From Stenopsyche tienmushanensis (taxonomy: Eukaryota > Arthropoda > Insecta > Trichoptera > Stenopsychidae), in NCBI GenBank assembly GCA_008973525.1, contig WACJ01000405.1, positions 1,860,001 through 1,924,000 of the forward strand: a stretch of DNA of 64,000 bases, read 5' to 3'. The first letter of the stretch is position 1; each line of letters begins with the position of its first letter. This document shows positions 9,254-19,730 of the stretch, piece by piece. The notes below the pieces were generated by a model. It was not told the origin of the DNA. It ran no database searches and was given only the letters and a program-made list of their open reading frames with translations. A program made the translations under genes and the position numbers.

Positions 9254-10742
9254 TTATGGGTATCCTTGTGGCTGAGGTGCTGAAGCACTAGCCGGAGGAC
9301 CATAAGACTGCTGGATGCTGGTGATACCACCTCCTGTAGCATGTCCTCCACCATGTCCTCCACCATTTCCTCCTCCGACGCCTACGGAGACACCGTTGCC
9401 GCTGGATGAAGCTGTGAAGTCTGCGCCTTGTCCAAGTCCAGATACGCCATGCTCGTTCTTCGCCTTATATTTGATGTAGTATACTTCAGGTTTGGATGGT
9501 TTAGTCGGAGCCAACCCTGATAAGGTCAGTGCTTCTTGATCGTCAGGTTTCTTGACCAAGACATAGACGATGGTCTTTTCTTGGCTCTGTTGTTGTTGTT
9601 GGATGACTTGTTGAGAGACGGCTGGAGCAGTAGGGGCCTTGATGAAGATGATTTTGTAATTGGTTCTTGGAGCAGCTGCAGACAATAATTTATTCTGTTC
9701 TTCGACTGGTTCTGGTGGAGGAACGTGGACATAGATGTGTTTTTGAACAACTGGAGCTGCGAATCCACCGCCGCCGCCTCCTCCGCTTACGAATCCACCA
9801 CCGCCACCTCCTCCGCTTCCAAATCCACCGCCGCCGCCTCCTCCGCTTCCGAATCCGGCACCGCCACCTCCTCCGGCTCCAAATCCACCGCCTCCTCCGT
9901 TTCCGAATCCACCGCCTCCTCCGTTTCCGAATCCACCGCCTCCTCCGTTTCCGAATCCAGCACTACCGCCGCCTCCGAATCCAGCGCCACTTCCAAATCC
10001 AGCACCACCGCCTGCTCCGCCTCCAAATCCAACGCCACTGCCTGCTCCGCCTCCAAATCCAGCGCCACCGCTTCCGAATCCACCACCTCCACTGCTTCCA
10101 AATCCAGCGCTACCTCCCTGTGCAAAACCACCGCTGAATCCGCCTCCTCCACCTCCTCCGCTTCCTCCGAATCCTGAAGCTACTCCAAATGAATTTGAAC
10201 TAGATCCGAATCCAGCACCGCCGCCAACATCACCGAGGCTGATCGATTGCACAGCTCCTAGGAAGCTACTGCCGCCGCCGCCTCCACCGCCGCCGCCGCC
10301 GCCGCCACCACCTCCACCTCCCAGGAATGGTGTCCCATAGCTGCTGCTTGGAATCTGATGAGACGAAGCCGATTGAAGCTGAGGCCGCGGTTGATTATAA
10401 ACATAGGGTGCTTCCGGGCGCGCTCTTGCCGCTGTTATCAGCAATAATATCTGCAATAACAAAAATTATAAAATAACACCAAAGCGACCATTATGTGATT
10501 TCGATCGAAGCAAAGCAAGAATTCGAGCGCCCTCTGACGTTAAATTTAGGGTAGCAATCGATCCACTTCACTATGAAATAAATCAGAATTCACTCGTGGA
10601 TCGAAATTAAAAAAAAAAAGATTGACGATGCCCTCATGAAATAAACTCGAGGCGCGCTCACAAAATCACTTGGTTCACTGTCTTCGGAAATCACTGATAT
10701 TTTTAAATTCACGATGTCGTTGCTTACCACGAAAGCTCGCAT
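9254..10742 (-). CDS. Twdl: Tweedle-family (DUF243) glycine-rich cuticular protein
   Basis: Two-exon gene. Exon 1 (10728-10742) encodes only M-R-A-F-V and ends at donor GTAAGC; exon 2 (9254-10450) follows acceptor TTTTTGTTATTGCAG, phase 0, giving 403 residues. I chose this start because the exon 2 frame has no ATG near its 5' end and the short first exon completes a signal peptide (MRAFVILLLITAARA) in the way usual for insect Tweedle genes. Order: signal peptide (1-15), proline/glutamine linker, glycine tract (about 48-230), then the Tweedle core: KHIYVHVPPPEP, TNYKIIFIKAPTAP, EKTIVYVLVKKPDD and KPEVYYIKYKAK (about 235-340), then a second Gly/His-rich tail ending QPQGYP. Tweedle proteins are secreted structural proteins of chitinous cuticle. 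The glycine tract is unusually long. The frame is fully open, so the gene looks intact. No Tweedle paralogue is seen in the window. Confidence 0.92.
9770..10320 (-). repeat. Glycine-codon tandem repeats inside the Tweedle gene
   Basis: Imperfect tandem repeats of units such as GFGNGGGGG and GFGSGGGGGG make up about 45% of the protein. The DNA is GGN-rich, strongly skewed in base composition against the AT-rich surroundings. Opposite frames are open for 120-156 codons because of the repeat, but are artefacts. Length is likely variable among individuals. Confidence 0.9.
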
Positions 10743-10797
10743 TGCAAGCCGCTTTATGAATGATTTGTCGGAGGAGGACCTGACTGATTAGTATCAA

Positions 10798-10842
10798 CGC
10801 ACTGACTGATGCCGAAAGAAAGAAGCTGGTGTCTTATATAGC
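10798..10842 (-). promoter_or_regulatory. Core promoter of the Tweedle gene (TATA plus initiator)
   Basis: On the minus strand CTATATAAG (10834-10842) is followed about 30 bp later by ATCAGTCAGT (about 10801-10810), an arthropod TCAGT-type initiator. The start codon is 60-70 bp further at 10742. Spacing fits a TATA-driven, tightly regulated cuticle gene. Confidence 0.75.
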
Positions 10843-10849
10843 GCGACCC

Positions 10850-11377
10850 CTCTTAATCTATTCAAAACGCTTTCATGAAAGATGCAGCACTTTTTCTTTC
10901 TTCGGACTCGGCCGTTACGCATTAGGTGACAGCATTACCGAAATTCCTCCACATTGACAATTTCGACGATGGAATACGATTAGCGGTGGTCGAATTTCAG
11001 CAGCCTCGGAGACGGCCTGGAGTGCCTCCATTCGGATATGGCACGTTGACATTTGGCTGGCGGATTTTACAAAGGGTCAAAGAAAGTCAATTGCGGATTT
11101 AATTAGACATTTGCGGCCGCTTTACGATCGCATCTAATCATTGTGTATGAATGGAATGAACTTTAAAATAATATCGAAACAACGAGGAGTTGCGATGACT
11201 TCCGAGGCGATGGGTGCTTGATTTGCGCGGTTTTGATCTTAAGCGACGCAAATTTAATTTTTGAAGGTGGTGGATACGATTTCTAGATAGTATTAACTTT
11301 AGTAATTGAACCAATTTTTTTATTGTCTTCGATCACAACTTATTTTACAAGGCATTACTTTACAAGGCATTTATGTA
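10850..11377. other. Upstream flank of the Tweedle gene, unassigned
   Basis: No open frame of note and no repeat partner in the window up to about 11340. It is less AT-rich than the average and probably holds the gene's upstream control region, but no site was identified with confidence. Confidence 0.35.
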
Positions 11378-11839
11378 CGGGGGCTATTCAAATATAGCCC
11401 GGAATTTTTATCATCCTCTGTTGCGCAACGCGTAATTATTCGATTTCATTTAAGCAGCCTTAGCGCCGTCTGTCTCGACATTCAGAACTTAACAAAACTT
11501 TTGGTCCCAATCAAACACTTGATCTTACGTAGACTTAAATTCAAGCATTTACCGCATTGTGCTTAAAGTCTCCTAAAAAATGCATTTGATTTTATACCTT
11601 AGTTTCGCAAAATTTAGTGTAGTAATTGATTTAACTAATTTTTTAAAAAAAATTATTCACAGAGCCGTAACTAGGATATGAAGCGCCCGTGGCAAGTATC
11701 TAGTTTAATATCCCCCTAAAGTTAATTGATACTATTATAAATGCAATATATACTATTATAATGTAAATAAATGATTTAGAATAATATACAGAAATAGTTC
11801 CAAAAGTACCCGACTCAACGTATAGATGGCTATTACTGT

Positions 11840-11935
11840 TGCACACGGCCATAATGTTTGTATGCTCAATCGGTCCGCTTTTCGGATCGCTGATATGAAG
11901 AATGAGCGGATCCATACCTGAACATATTGATAACG
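11840..11935 (-). pseudogene. R1-clade LINE C-terminal scrap
   Basis: Minus-strand match to the conserved block around GCGATCCGAAAAGCGGACCG, also found at 4735, 24550, 44335 and 61600. Too short and broken for a reading frame. Confidence 0.55.
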
Positions 11936-12329
11936 AAGAAAAGAGGAGTTAATCAGTGTTAGTTCATGTAAAATAGAATGGTTGAGTAAAATAAAATGCA
12001 TGTGCAACTCTCGACTAGGTCGATAATCTACGTTTTTGCATTGTGTTTGCGTTTTTGCCACGCCCTTGTTACAGCCCTGTTTGTATCTAGGTTATTCATT
12101 AGGTTAGATTCTCCGTTAGGTTAGGTTAATCGAGTGCTGATAGTTTGTCGCTTTCTCCGCATCGCGTCGTTGGTCCTTAATTAGATTTGCTTCAGATGTA
12201 CGCTGAATTTTTACAAATTTATTAGTGACTAACTGGTACCCGGCGCGTTACTGCCAAATAAATAATAATTCTAAAAATATAGAAAGATACAATTTATTTT
12301 CTTTCTGATAATAAATAAGTTTGTTGAAA

Positions 12330-12734
12330 ATGAATGATATATAAGGGAAAAGTATAAATTATATATATATCATTTTTTTTTAGTTTTATTATAGATATGA
12401 ACAAACATAGATTTTTATATATAAGACTATGCCTATGTTACTCGCGAAATTCTTAGCAATGAGTGGACGAAGTTTTATCGCAATCCGATGAACGATGTGG
12501 CAGCGCATTTCGAACGAACAAAACCCAATTCATTTTTATATATTAGAATATATGAAGAAACAAAATACAAACATTGATTTTTATATATAAGATCTACTGT
12601 GGGTTCATTGTACTATACTTATATTATTTGAGAAAGTGTGAACAATAAATTGGCAAAGTTTTATCGCAATCTGATGAACGGTATGGCAGGGCATTACACA
12701 CGAACAAAGAGAGATTATTTTTTTATATATTAGA
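12330..12734 (-). mobile_element. Stack of four Helitron 5' ends, minus orientation
   Basis: Reading the minus strand, Helitron-like starts TCTAATATATAAAAAA or TCTTATATATAAAAATC occur at 12734, 12592, 12547 and 12426. The first and third are followed by the family body containing GATTGCGATAAAACTT, as in the complete copy at 585-774. None keeps the CTAG/hairpin 3' end. The head-to-tail order suggests repeated insertion next to an earlier end or tandem rolling-circle products. Confidence 0.6.
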
Positions 12735-12909
12735 AAAGAAGATAGACTAAATATATAAACATCGCCAAAAGAAAAAAGGCGAGAAGTAGCATCCTCTGTT
12801 GCGCAACGCGTATTTATTCGTTTTCTCGAAAACGAAAGCGTGAATTTATACAAATCGTTTATAAATTTATACAGCAAAATTCCGGCTCATATTTGAATCT
12901 CCCTTGTGT

Positions 12910-13330
12910 AATGCTTGTTATAGAAGAATTAATAAAATGCTCGAAATTATGCTAAAAAATATATTTTTACTACAAATAAAACATTTATAAAAATCATCCG
13001 GAGCAAAACCGATAACCTAAAAAACCATTATTGAGATAGGGACTACGCTATAGAAATTTTGGCATCCATACAAAATTTGAGCGCGTTTAGTTTGTTAACA
13101 AGCGCAGGTGAGAATTTATCTTATGTATTTTGCCCGTTGTTTATTTAAAAGATGCCGCATACGCTATAAGAAAAAACCATATAGAAGTGGACACTATAGA
13201 AAGGTTGACCGTAAAAATCACGATATGAAGATTGCCTCCTTTTGATAGCGTATAGATATATTTTACAAGCTTAATGATCCCCTTTGGTGCATTATTTTAT
13301 ATCCTGAAGTCCCTAAGATTCTTCGTGCAT
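12910..13330. other. Unassigned AT-rich sequence
   Basis: No coding evidence and no repeat partner seen. Confidence 0.4.
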
Positions 13331-13335
13331 AAAGT

Positions 13336-14290
13336 TTGATCCGAAAGTTAAGTATGATCAATCAACCGGTCGGTTCTATTATGGCCGGTGGGGTATCGAT
13401 TGGGTTTAATTTATTAATCGGGACTAGTTGGGATAACCAAACATTTGTCAACGTTCATTATGTTCTTGGTCGGGTACTCAACATCAAATCTGTGCACATT
13501 GACCCGAATATTAACAATTAATCGGATGATGCTTGACCTCCGTATTGTTTGGGTGTTGTATTTATTATCAATTTATATTTCAATTAAGACGAAATCTGCT
13601 ATTATGTAAATCGATTTTATTTTTTTGGGTTTGGAGACTTAAATGGAAAGTGATATGCGACCTGGCAGGTCACCATTTGGCATGCTACGTTTGATGGCGG
13701 CTTGTCGAATGCGATTATGGCGTTTTTTCTGCAACACCAGCTGGAGACGATGCTATTTGCAGGTTGGTTTGCAGACATACATTTTTTTTTTATCTATAAG
13801 CTGTTAGGAAACAATGTGTCTTAGCCGTTTAAAGGCGTGGGTCGACTGTGATACTCGCCAGAATGAAATGGGATGACACCGAATATTAATGTGCAGAAGA
13901 GAAAGCCATTTTTGTATAAACCAACGATGACGTTTATGTGCCAAATAGTATTTTTCTAGCAGAAGATTTCGATATTTACGACTTTCGTAAACCACAAACG
14001 CACCAGTCTTCTGGATAAGATCGGCGAAGTTGCAGCTGCGGCATTAATATGGCGTTAATCCCTTTAAATGGTCTGCTCGCATCCAATTTGGGCACGACTT
14101 TGATTTGTTCAATAGATTTTCTCAACACTTTCCATAGGCAAATCCGCATTCTGACCCACATTTTGTATCCTCTTTTTGAAGCAAAAATCTCTTTGAATTT
14201 GTCTAGAGCAGCGATTCGAATTGATGCAGCACTTTGGAGTATGCGAAGATCATCTCTAACAGGAAAGAGTTTACTAATATGTCATAATTG
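13336..14290. pseudogene. Frame-broken coding relics, unknown origin
   Basis: Minus-strand translation of 13800-14260 is protein-like over several joined pieces that need frame changes near 13995 and 14030. Recognisable short runs are SIRIAALDKFKEIF, KMWVRMRICLWKV and GAFVVYESRKYRNLLLEKYY. A 61-codon plus frame (13336-13521) is also open. I recognise no family and see no splice sites at the frame changes. Could be remains of an integrated viral or transposon gene or a host pseudogene. Confidence 0.3.
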
Positions 14291-14459
14291 ATCGTTTGTA
14301 TTAATGATTAAATAATCGATTCATTCAGAATCAATTTTAACTTTTATCATTAAATACTGGCGAACTTAATTTAAAGCGAAATATTAATAAATACGACATA
14401 ATATCAATAATTTGGAGCGACTAGTGGCTACGAATATGCAAGAACTTGATCAGCTCATA

Positions 14460-14545
14460 ATCGGAGACAGAGACTCTTGCATCTCTACACGTCTAAATAT
14501 TTCATTTTTAATGCCGTGCTTCTATTTCATAGAGTACAAAATAGA
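14460..14545 (+). repeat. Dispersed repeat family A, fragment
   Basis: Contains TACACGTCTAAATATTTC and TTTTTAATGCCGTGCTTCTA, matching the family A copies at 14800 and 41980. Confidence 0.55.
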
Positions 14546-14699
14546 GAGTCATCACATCAATTATAAACAGATGACGGAAAAATAAACATCTAAGCGACAA
14601 AAAATCTATGTAAAATTGATCCATTTTTATGACGATTTATGAGTACTTTAATATTATTCCAACTAAAAAATAATGTTTCCTACTTTTAATCTCATTATT

Positions 14700-15095
14700 G
14701 ATCCGTTGATGAGTAATCACGCATATTTGCGTTCAGAATCGAGTGATAAAGAAATAACATTCTCGCACATTGAGTGCGGAGATTAGTGAATCGGAGACAG
14801 AAACGGAAAGAGTGTCTTGTATTTCATCATACATCATACGATGGCCAAGTCATGCTGTAAAGGGACCAATACACGTCTAAATATGCCTAAATATTGCGAC
14901 CCAAAACGCTTCATTTTCAATGCCGCGCTTCTATTTCTAATATTCAAATTTCTTTCGAAATTGTTTACGCGAAGATATGAACGAATATTGTGTGATATCA
15001 GCAGTGTAATGGTTCATTTATTGATATACTAGCTTGACTCACATTGCGCGGTCATGAGATAAAAGCGGATTTGTGTAGACTATAAGTAGCAGACA
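14700..15095 (+). repeat. Dispersed repeat family A, long copy
   Basis: About 395 bp from GTTGATGAGTAATCACGCAT through TGAGTGCGGAGATTAGTGAA, TCATGCTGTAAAGG, ATGCCGCGCTTCTATTTCTA and ACGCGAAGATATGAACGAAT to the end near GCGGTCATGAGATAAAAGC. It matches 41853-42215 along its whole length with small indels. No terminal inverted repeats, poly(A) or coding frame was recognised; class unknown. Confidence 0.7.
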
Positions 15096-15284
15096 GATGA
15101 ATATTGCATCTATGTTTAACGCAACGTAAAATTAAAAAAAATCTGGGTGAATGCTGCCGAAACTGTTGAGGAGTTCAGTCGCGTATTTGCGATCGAATTC
15201 CAGTTATTCAAAAAGAGCATTCTTACACGTTGAGTTTGGATCTATAACTCAAATTTATCGACTAATAATAACCCAAATAAATAA

Positions 15285-15375
15285 TGCGCTATCAACAGTG
15301 TTTATTTATTTATAATAAATACAAGCTTCATACACGCTGCGTGCTCCTGATAGATAAATGAATTTGTATGGATGA
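15285..15375 (+). repeat. Dispersed repeat family A, right-end fragment
   Basis: Holds TGCGCTATCAACAGTGTTTA, TACAAGCTTCATACACGCTG and CGTGCTCCTGATAG, as in the right part of the family. Confidence 0.55.
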
Positions 15376-15949
15376 TAAGTAGTGGATATACTCACTACTC
15401 AAATGGTTAAATGAGCCAATGATTGGTATTTAAGTAATATAACTAAAAGGGTCGTAATTTCGAAACATTACACATTTGTCTAAAGGATTAATCAAGAACA
15501 AAGGCATGCAGAGCGTTAAATAAAAGCTTTCGACGAATGTAATTAGTTGAAATATGTAAATATCCCGTGTGTGTGGTTCATATGGAAATATTTTTATTGG
15601 AAGCCAAATATGCTAATGGCCAATAAATCGAGTCGTTAAATAAAGAAATTCAGATAATCGATGCATTGAATCGAGTAAAAATGTCGAAAATTCTGACCGT
15701 TTGAGTTATTCGATCGTCGATGGTTTTCTCGTGTTATTGCAGAGCTTTGATATTTAATGAAAAGTCATTGCCTCTGGGGTTATACGAGATGAAAGGTGAG
15801 GTCACATCACTTCTTTGTGTATGGATCGTATTGTCGTTTTGACAAAACACTTAAACGCTTCTCGGATGGCACACACAATTCATGGAAATACGACGATTCA
15901 TTAATTATATTGTTTGGGATCCCGATTAAAAAAAAATCATAGTTGGATT

Positions 15950-17260
15950 TGTGCAGAATGTCATGCCGAATTTGGGTGGAAGTTGCATTTTGAAATGCAC
16001 TTTTGGATGTATGTCTTCGACAAAGAGCGCTTCCATGTCCATGTCATTCATGTGCATAGCAACGACAATAAGGAAAGTATTTGTGAAGCGTAACAGATAT
16101 GATCAAACATGTCGAGGAATTACACAAGAGTTTCGTTCATTCTTTTATGTTCATCATGGGAAATATGCCATAATATTAACATGGCAGTAAATCAGATCCG
16201 ACTCTCCCATGCAAACATTTATCGACTCATTCATATCCATTGGACACAGGGGATCCATACGACATTTGTCGCTGTATCTAGCATGATCATAATGATGGAA
16301 AGTTCGAGGAGGAGGTGCGTACGACCAGATTTATTGTTCATTTAACAGTTCTTATTGATAGATTTTCGAAGATGAACCCGCCGCAGTGAAAGCGGTTCTC
16401 TAACCTTTACTCTTTCACTTTTGAAAAGACATAGTGTATCGGATTGCGTCACTTGTCGTCGGTCATTATGGCGTTTGACCGGTACCTTGATGACCTCCGA
16501 ATGGAAGACACCATGAAATCGATTAGAATAATGCTTTCGACTTGTATCGGACACCAGAGAAGACACTTAACCCTTCGGCGGAGGTCATCTTTTGGGCGTT
16601 CAAGTGTCGTGAAACACGGCATCAAACGGCCAAATCCGAAGCGTTCTATAACACATTAAACGCGACAATAAAATCGCAATTAAAATTATCGACGTCTAGA
16701 ATATTCATCGATGCTCTCTTAAATCCGAAAAAAATGATTTCGAAAGCTCTCAATCGCTTATCGAACGATCGGTTAAAATTTCATATGAATAATTTGTTAC
16801 ATGATTTGGAATTAAATTTGGAACCGTCGCTGAATCCATAATGCCCCCCGCATTATTGATTTCGATCATTTTTTTCGTTGGGCATTTTCAGATTTTGCAC
16901 AACATCATAAAAATCAAGAATTTGAAATCGCAACTCTTCCTATTCGCGTCTGATGCTATTTGGTTCAGAAATTAGAAAACGTTGTGAAACCATTTGCGAA
17001 AAATGTATTTGAATATGATGATGCAATTAAGTGAATATAAAAATGCGAAAGTGCGGTTACGCAATGTTGACATAATGTCACCGATGTTGATTCGATTGAA
17101 TATATTTTTCAGCAAATTAAGACATGTACGACATTCGATATTGGATGAAATGTCAATAGAAAAATTAATAAACGATATGTGCCAAACGATGTCATTTTTA
17201 GGGCTCGACACAGTGAACCGGCGCGGCGATCCGGTTCGTCAAATCTTCAAGATAAGCTAA
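15950..17260 (+). pseudogene. Decayed coding tract, unknown gene, at least five frame breaks
   Basis: Successive plus-strand frames read as protein-like pieces over 1.3 kb: SVTDMIKHVEELHKSFVHSF, TFIDSFISIGHRGSIRHLSL, FIVHLTVLIDRFSKMNPP, AFDRYLDDLRMEDTMKSIRI, AEVIFWAFKCRETRHQTAKS, LENVVKPFAKNVFEYDDAIK and NVDIMSPMLIRLNIFFSKLR. Frames change repeatedly without splice consensus, so this is a pseudogene. No family recognised; the sequence has none of the LINE or DDE motifs seen elsewhere. Ends immediately left of a mariner insertion at 17269. A paleoviral origin is possible but unproven. Confidence 0.4.
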
Positions 17261-17268
17261 AAAAAATA

Positions 17269-18070
17269 TTAGGGTGTCCCATAAGTTTCTTTCGTTTTCA
17301 TATTGAGAAAAACATAAACAATAATTTGTATTACATCAAAATTTATTGAATAATATATGATCCATTCTATTCTATTACCTTTATGCCTTCTTGCCAAAAT
17401 TTGCCAGGTTTGTCGGCAAAATATTGATCAAGGTACATTTTTATATCATTATTTTAATTAAAATTTTTACCACGCAAATATTTTTTTAATTAAAGAAATA
17501 AATAATAATCTGAAGGGGCAATGTCCGGAGAGTATGGAGGATAAGGTAAAACATCCCAGTAAACATTTTCTGGCAATTCCATCCTTTAGATTGTCTATTT
17601 GGAAACAATATTTTGTTGAATTGATCGTTTCACCTTGCTGAAGTAGCTCATAATAGACTACCGCCTTCCAGTCCCACCAAATGCATAGCAAAACTTTTTT
17701 TGGATGTAGGCCAGATTTAGTTACAGTTAAAGCTTCTGTACCCTTGGTCCAAGACCGTTTACATTGGATATTCTCATAGAGTATCCAATTTTCATTTCCA
17801 GTGACAAGACTCTTCAAAAAAGGTTGGCTATTATGTCGTCGGAGAAGAAGATCGCATGTTGAAATACGCTGAAGTTTATTTGAGTCAGTCAGTTCACGAG
17901 GAAGCCACATATCTGAACGATTGATGTAGCCGAATTTTGTCGGATGATTATGGACAGATCTTTGTTGAATTTGTTAGCTATTTCGCGAACAATATATCGC
18001 AGATTTTCTTCGACCATGACTATGATTATATCTTTGTTAATTTGCGAAAGAAACTTATGGGACAACCTAA
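17269..18070 (-). mobile_element. Mariner element (802 bp), internally deleted, both ends and TA duplication present
   Basis: Left end TTAGGGTGTCCCATAAG, right end in reverse complement TTAGGTTGTCCCATAAG, flanked on both sides by TA (17267-17268 and 18071-18072). Full mariners are about 1.3 kb; this copy lost the C-terminal half of its transposase, including the second and third catalytic regions. Same family as 7532-8185 and 30160-30740. Confidence 0.9.
17467..17910 (-). pseudogene. Mariner transposase remnant
   Basis: A 147-codon minus frame: WLPRELTDSNKLQRISTCDL, then FLKSLVTGNENWILYENIQC, then LLCIWWDWKAVVYYELLQQG and KYCFQIDNLKDGIARKC. The first catalytic aspartate (usually V-T-G-D-E) is N here (VTGNEN), so this copy would be inactive even without the deletion. 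The tail of the frame after position 110 is not transposase. Confidence 0.85.
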
Positions 18071-18199
18071 TACATAATAATTACTAAAGAAGTATTGATT
18101 TAATAGAAAAAAGTGTAAAGATCATCAGATGAATACATTAAAATCAATTTTGCATAAGAATGGTGAAGTTCGCTGATTTCTTGAAACATGGACAATAGT

Positions 18200-18825
18200 T
18201 TAAGAAATTACATTGATAAATTTGAAAAAAAAAATACTAATAACTCTGGATCTGATTTTGTTAGCCAGGCAACTGCTGTTGAAAATGTACGCTCAGCCTT
18301 CATACTTGTTGGAGGTATCGTCAGATATTTAAATGCTAGTTCGAGTTGATGACCGCGTGAGCCCCCATTTTCGTATAATACATCAATGTGACTGATAAAA
18401 TTCCTTTCTGATGAGACACGGTCTAAAACTCGCAAAAATCCCGATTTCCCGACAAATTATTTATTTTCGTCGCTGTAGACGAATACTTACATACTATAAT
18501 GATTTGATGTGATTCGTAGTTATATTACGGAGAAATACAAAAATTCTGAAGCCCGTATCTATTTTATTTCATATCGATATTCCAATTATTAGAGCCGAGG
18601 TGTAGTAAATACATCACCGGTAGGGAAAGGTTAATAAAACAATTTTAATAACATATATGTATACATATATTAGACAGTTACTGCCCCTAGGCATCGCCAA
18701 TTAGCAGTTACGCCACTGTTTATAAGCGTCCAGATTTTGGCAAGAATCCGAATTTTTCCCCGAATTTTTCGGGATAACCTTTACTAATTCTAAGATTCAT
18801 GAGCACTTAAAACTGTCCACTTTTA
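18200..18825 (-). mobile_element. hAT element copy with dimerisation-domain remnant
   Basis: Minus frame 18208-18435 reads LELAFKYLTIPPTSMKAERT followed by FSTAVAWLTK, the signature of the hAT C-terminal dimerisation domain (Y-L-...-P-P-T-S-...-E-R-x-F-S). Sequence 18420-18820 matches the hAT miniature element at 2978-3623. Terminal repeats here are eroded. Confidence 0.75.
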
Positions 18826-18899
18826 AGTATTTACTTAAAAGTGGCTGATTCTATTTTAAACGCTATTGTGTCGAAGCTTCAATAAATGCATTATTTTGT

Positions 18900-19045
18900 T
18901 ACTAAAACTCAAGACACGCATGTGTATTGTTTATGTATACGCGAAGAAATGAACTTGAATTGTGTGCTATCAACAGTGTTAAGGTTCATTTATTGATATA
19001 CAAGCTCACGCTTCGCGGTCTTGAGAGAAAAGTGGTTGAGATGGC
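18900..19045 (+). repeat. Dispersed repeat family A, right part
   Basis: Has GTATTGTTTATGTATACGCG, GTGCTATCAACAGTGTTAAG and CGCTTCGCGGTCTTGAGAG; matches 8285-8425. Confidence 0.65.
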
Positions 19046-19049
19046 ATTT

Positions 19050-19726
19050 GTGTTAGATATCCTTTCAAAAAGATGATAATCGTTTAACATGTCCATGACT
19101 TCCCGATTTAAACTAATGCTTGATATTTTATCTCGAAGTGATTCTAAAGTTTTCCACAATATGTTTATTTTGAATCCCTCGAGGCCCATCATATCGCGGG
19201 TTGATTTTATATTTGCTTCAAAATACATTTCTTTTTATTAAAAATGAATTTGAGTAATGTAATGATAATGTCTAATATTTTACATATAAAATAAGGAAAA
19301 TATTTTTCTCTATTCCATTAGCATAGTTCGTATTGTTGGATAGCTTGGATGGAGGTCTTTTGGGGGATCAAAATGTAATTATTTAGGGGTGAATTAGTGT
19401 CAAAAAAATACTTGGGTTATATATGACCCTCCCCATGCATACGACAGTTAATTCGACATAAAAATATTATTTTTGATATATTAACATATACATTTATAAG
19501 TTCATTCTTTAGATTGGCTCCGTCAGTTATCAATTTTTCCTGAAAAGGTCTCGCATCCGCATGAGCATTTTCCAGGGAGATTTTCCAGATTTCCGGTTGT
19601 TTATTTTTGGCATATTATTTATTATGTAATAAAGAAATAGATTCGTTTATTACTTCCGAGAATGTCGTGGGAACAGAACGTTGACACATGTATGCTAAAA
19701 ACGTGAAAGTTTGCCCATCGATCAAT
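19050..19726. other. Unassigned AT-rich sequence
   Basis: A minus open frame of 80 codons (18986-19228) overlaps repeat A and has no recognisable motif. Nothing else seen. Confidence 0.35.
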
Positions 19727-19730
19727 TTAA

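Larger units (their letters stand above)
11378..12906. mobile_element. TIR-bounded element (1.53 kb) carrying R1 and Helitron debris
   Basis: The left end CGGGGGCTATTCAAATATAG and the right end in reverse complement (CAAGGGAGATTCAAATATGA) continue to match through CCGGAATTTT; 24 of 32 positions agree. A TA flanks the left end; the right flank is TG, so the TA duplication has decayed. Both halves also share ATCCTCTGTTGCGCAACGCG, but in direct orientation (11412 and 12790), pointing to internal rearrangement. No transposase was found; the interior holds an R1 scrap and Helitron ends. Confidence 0.6.

Noticed and set aside
9667..10177. Long open frames of 121-156 codons opposite or shifted within the Tweedle gene
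   Set aside because: They arise from the GGN repeat read in other frames (R/H-, S/T- and E/A/V-rich low complexity). The Tweedle frame has signal peptide, splice sites and conserved core motifs.
12090..12130. TTAGG-like words (TTAGGTTAGATTCTCCGTTAGGTTAGG) as a telomeric repeat
   Set aside because: Only two or three imperfect TTAGG units in an AT-rich region; far too short to be an interstitial telomere.
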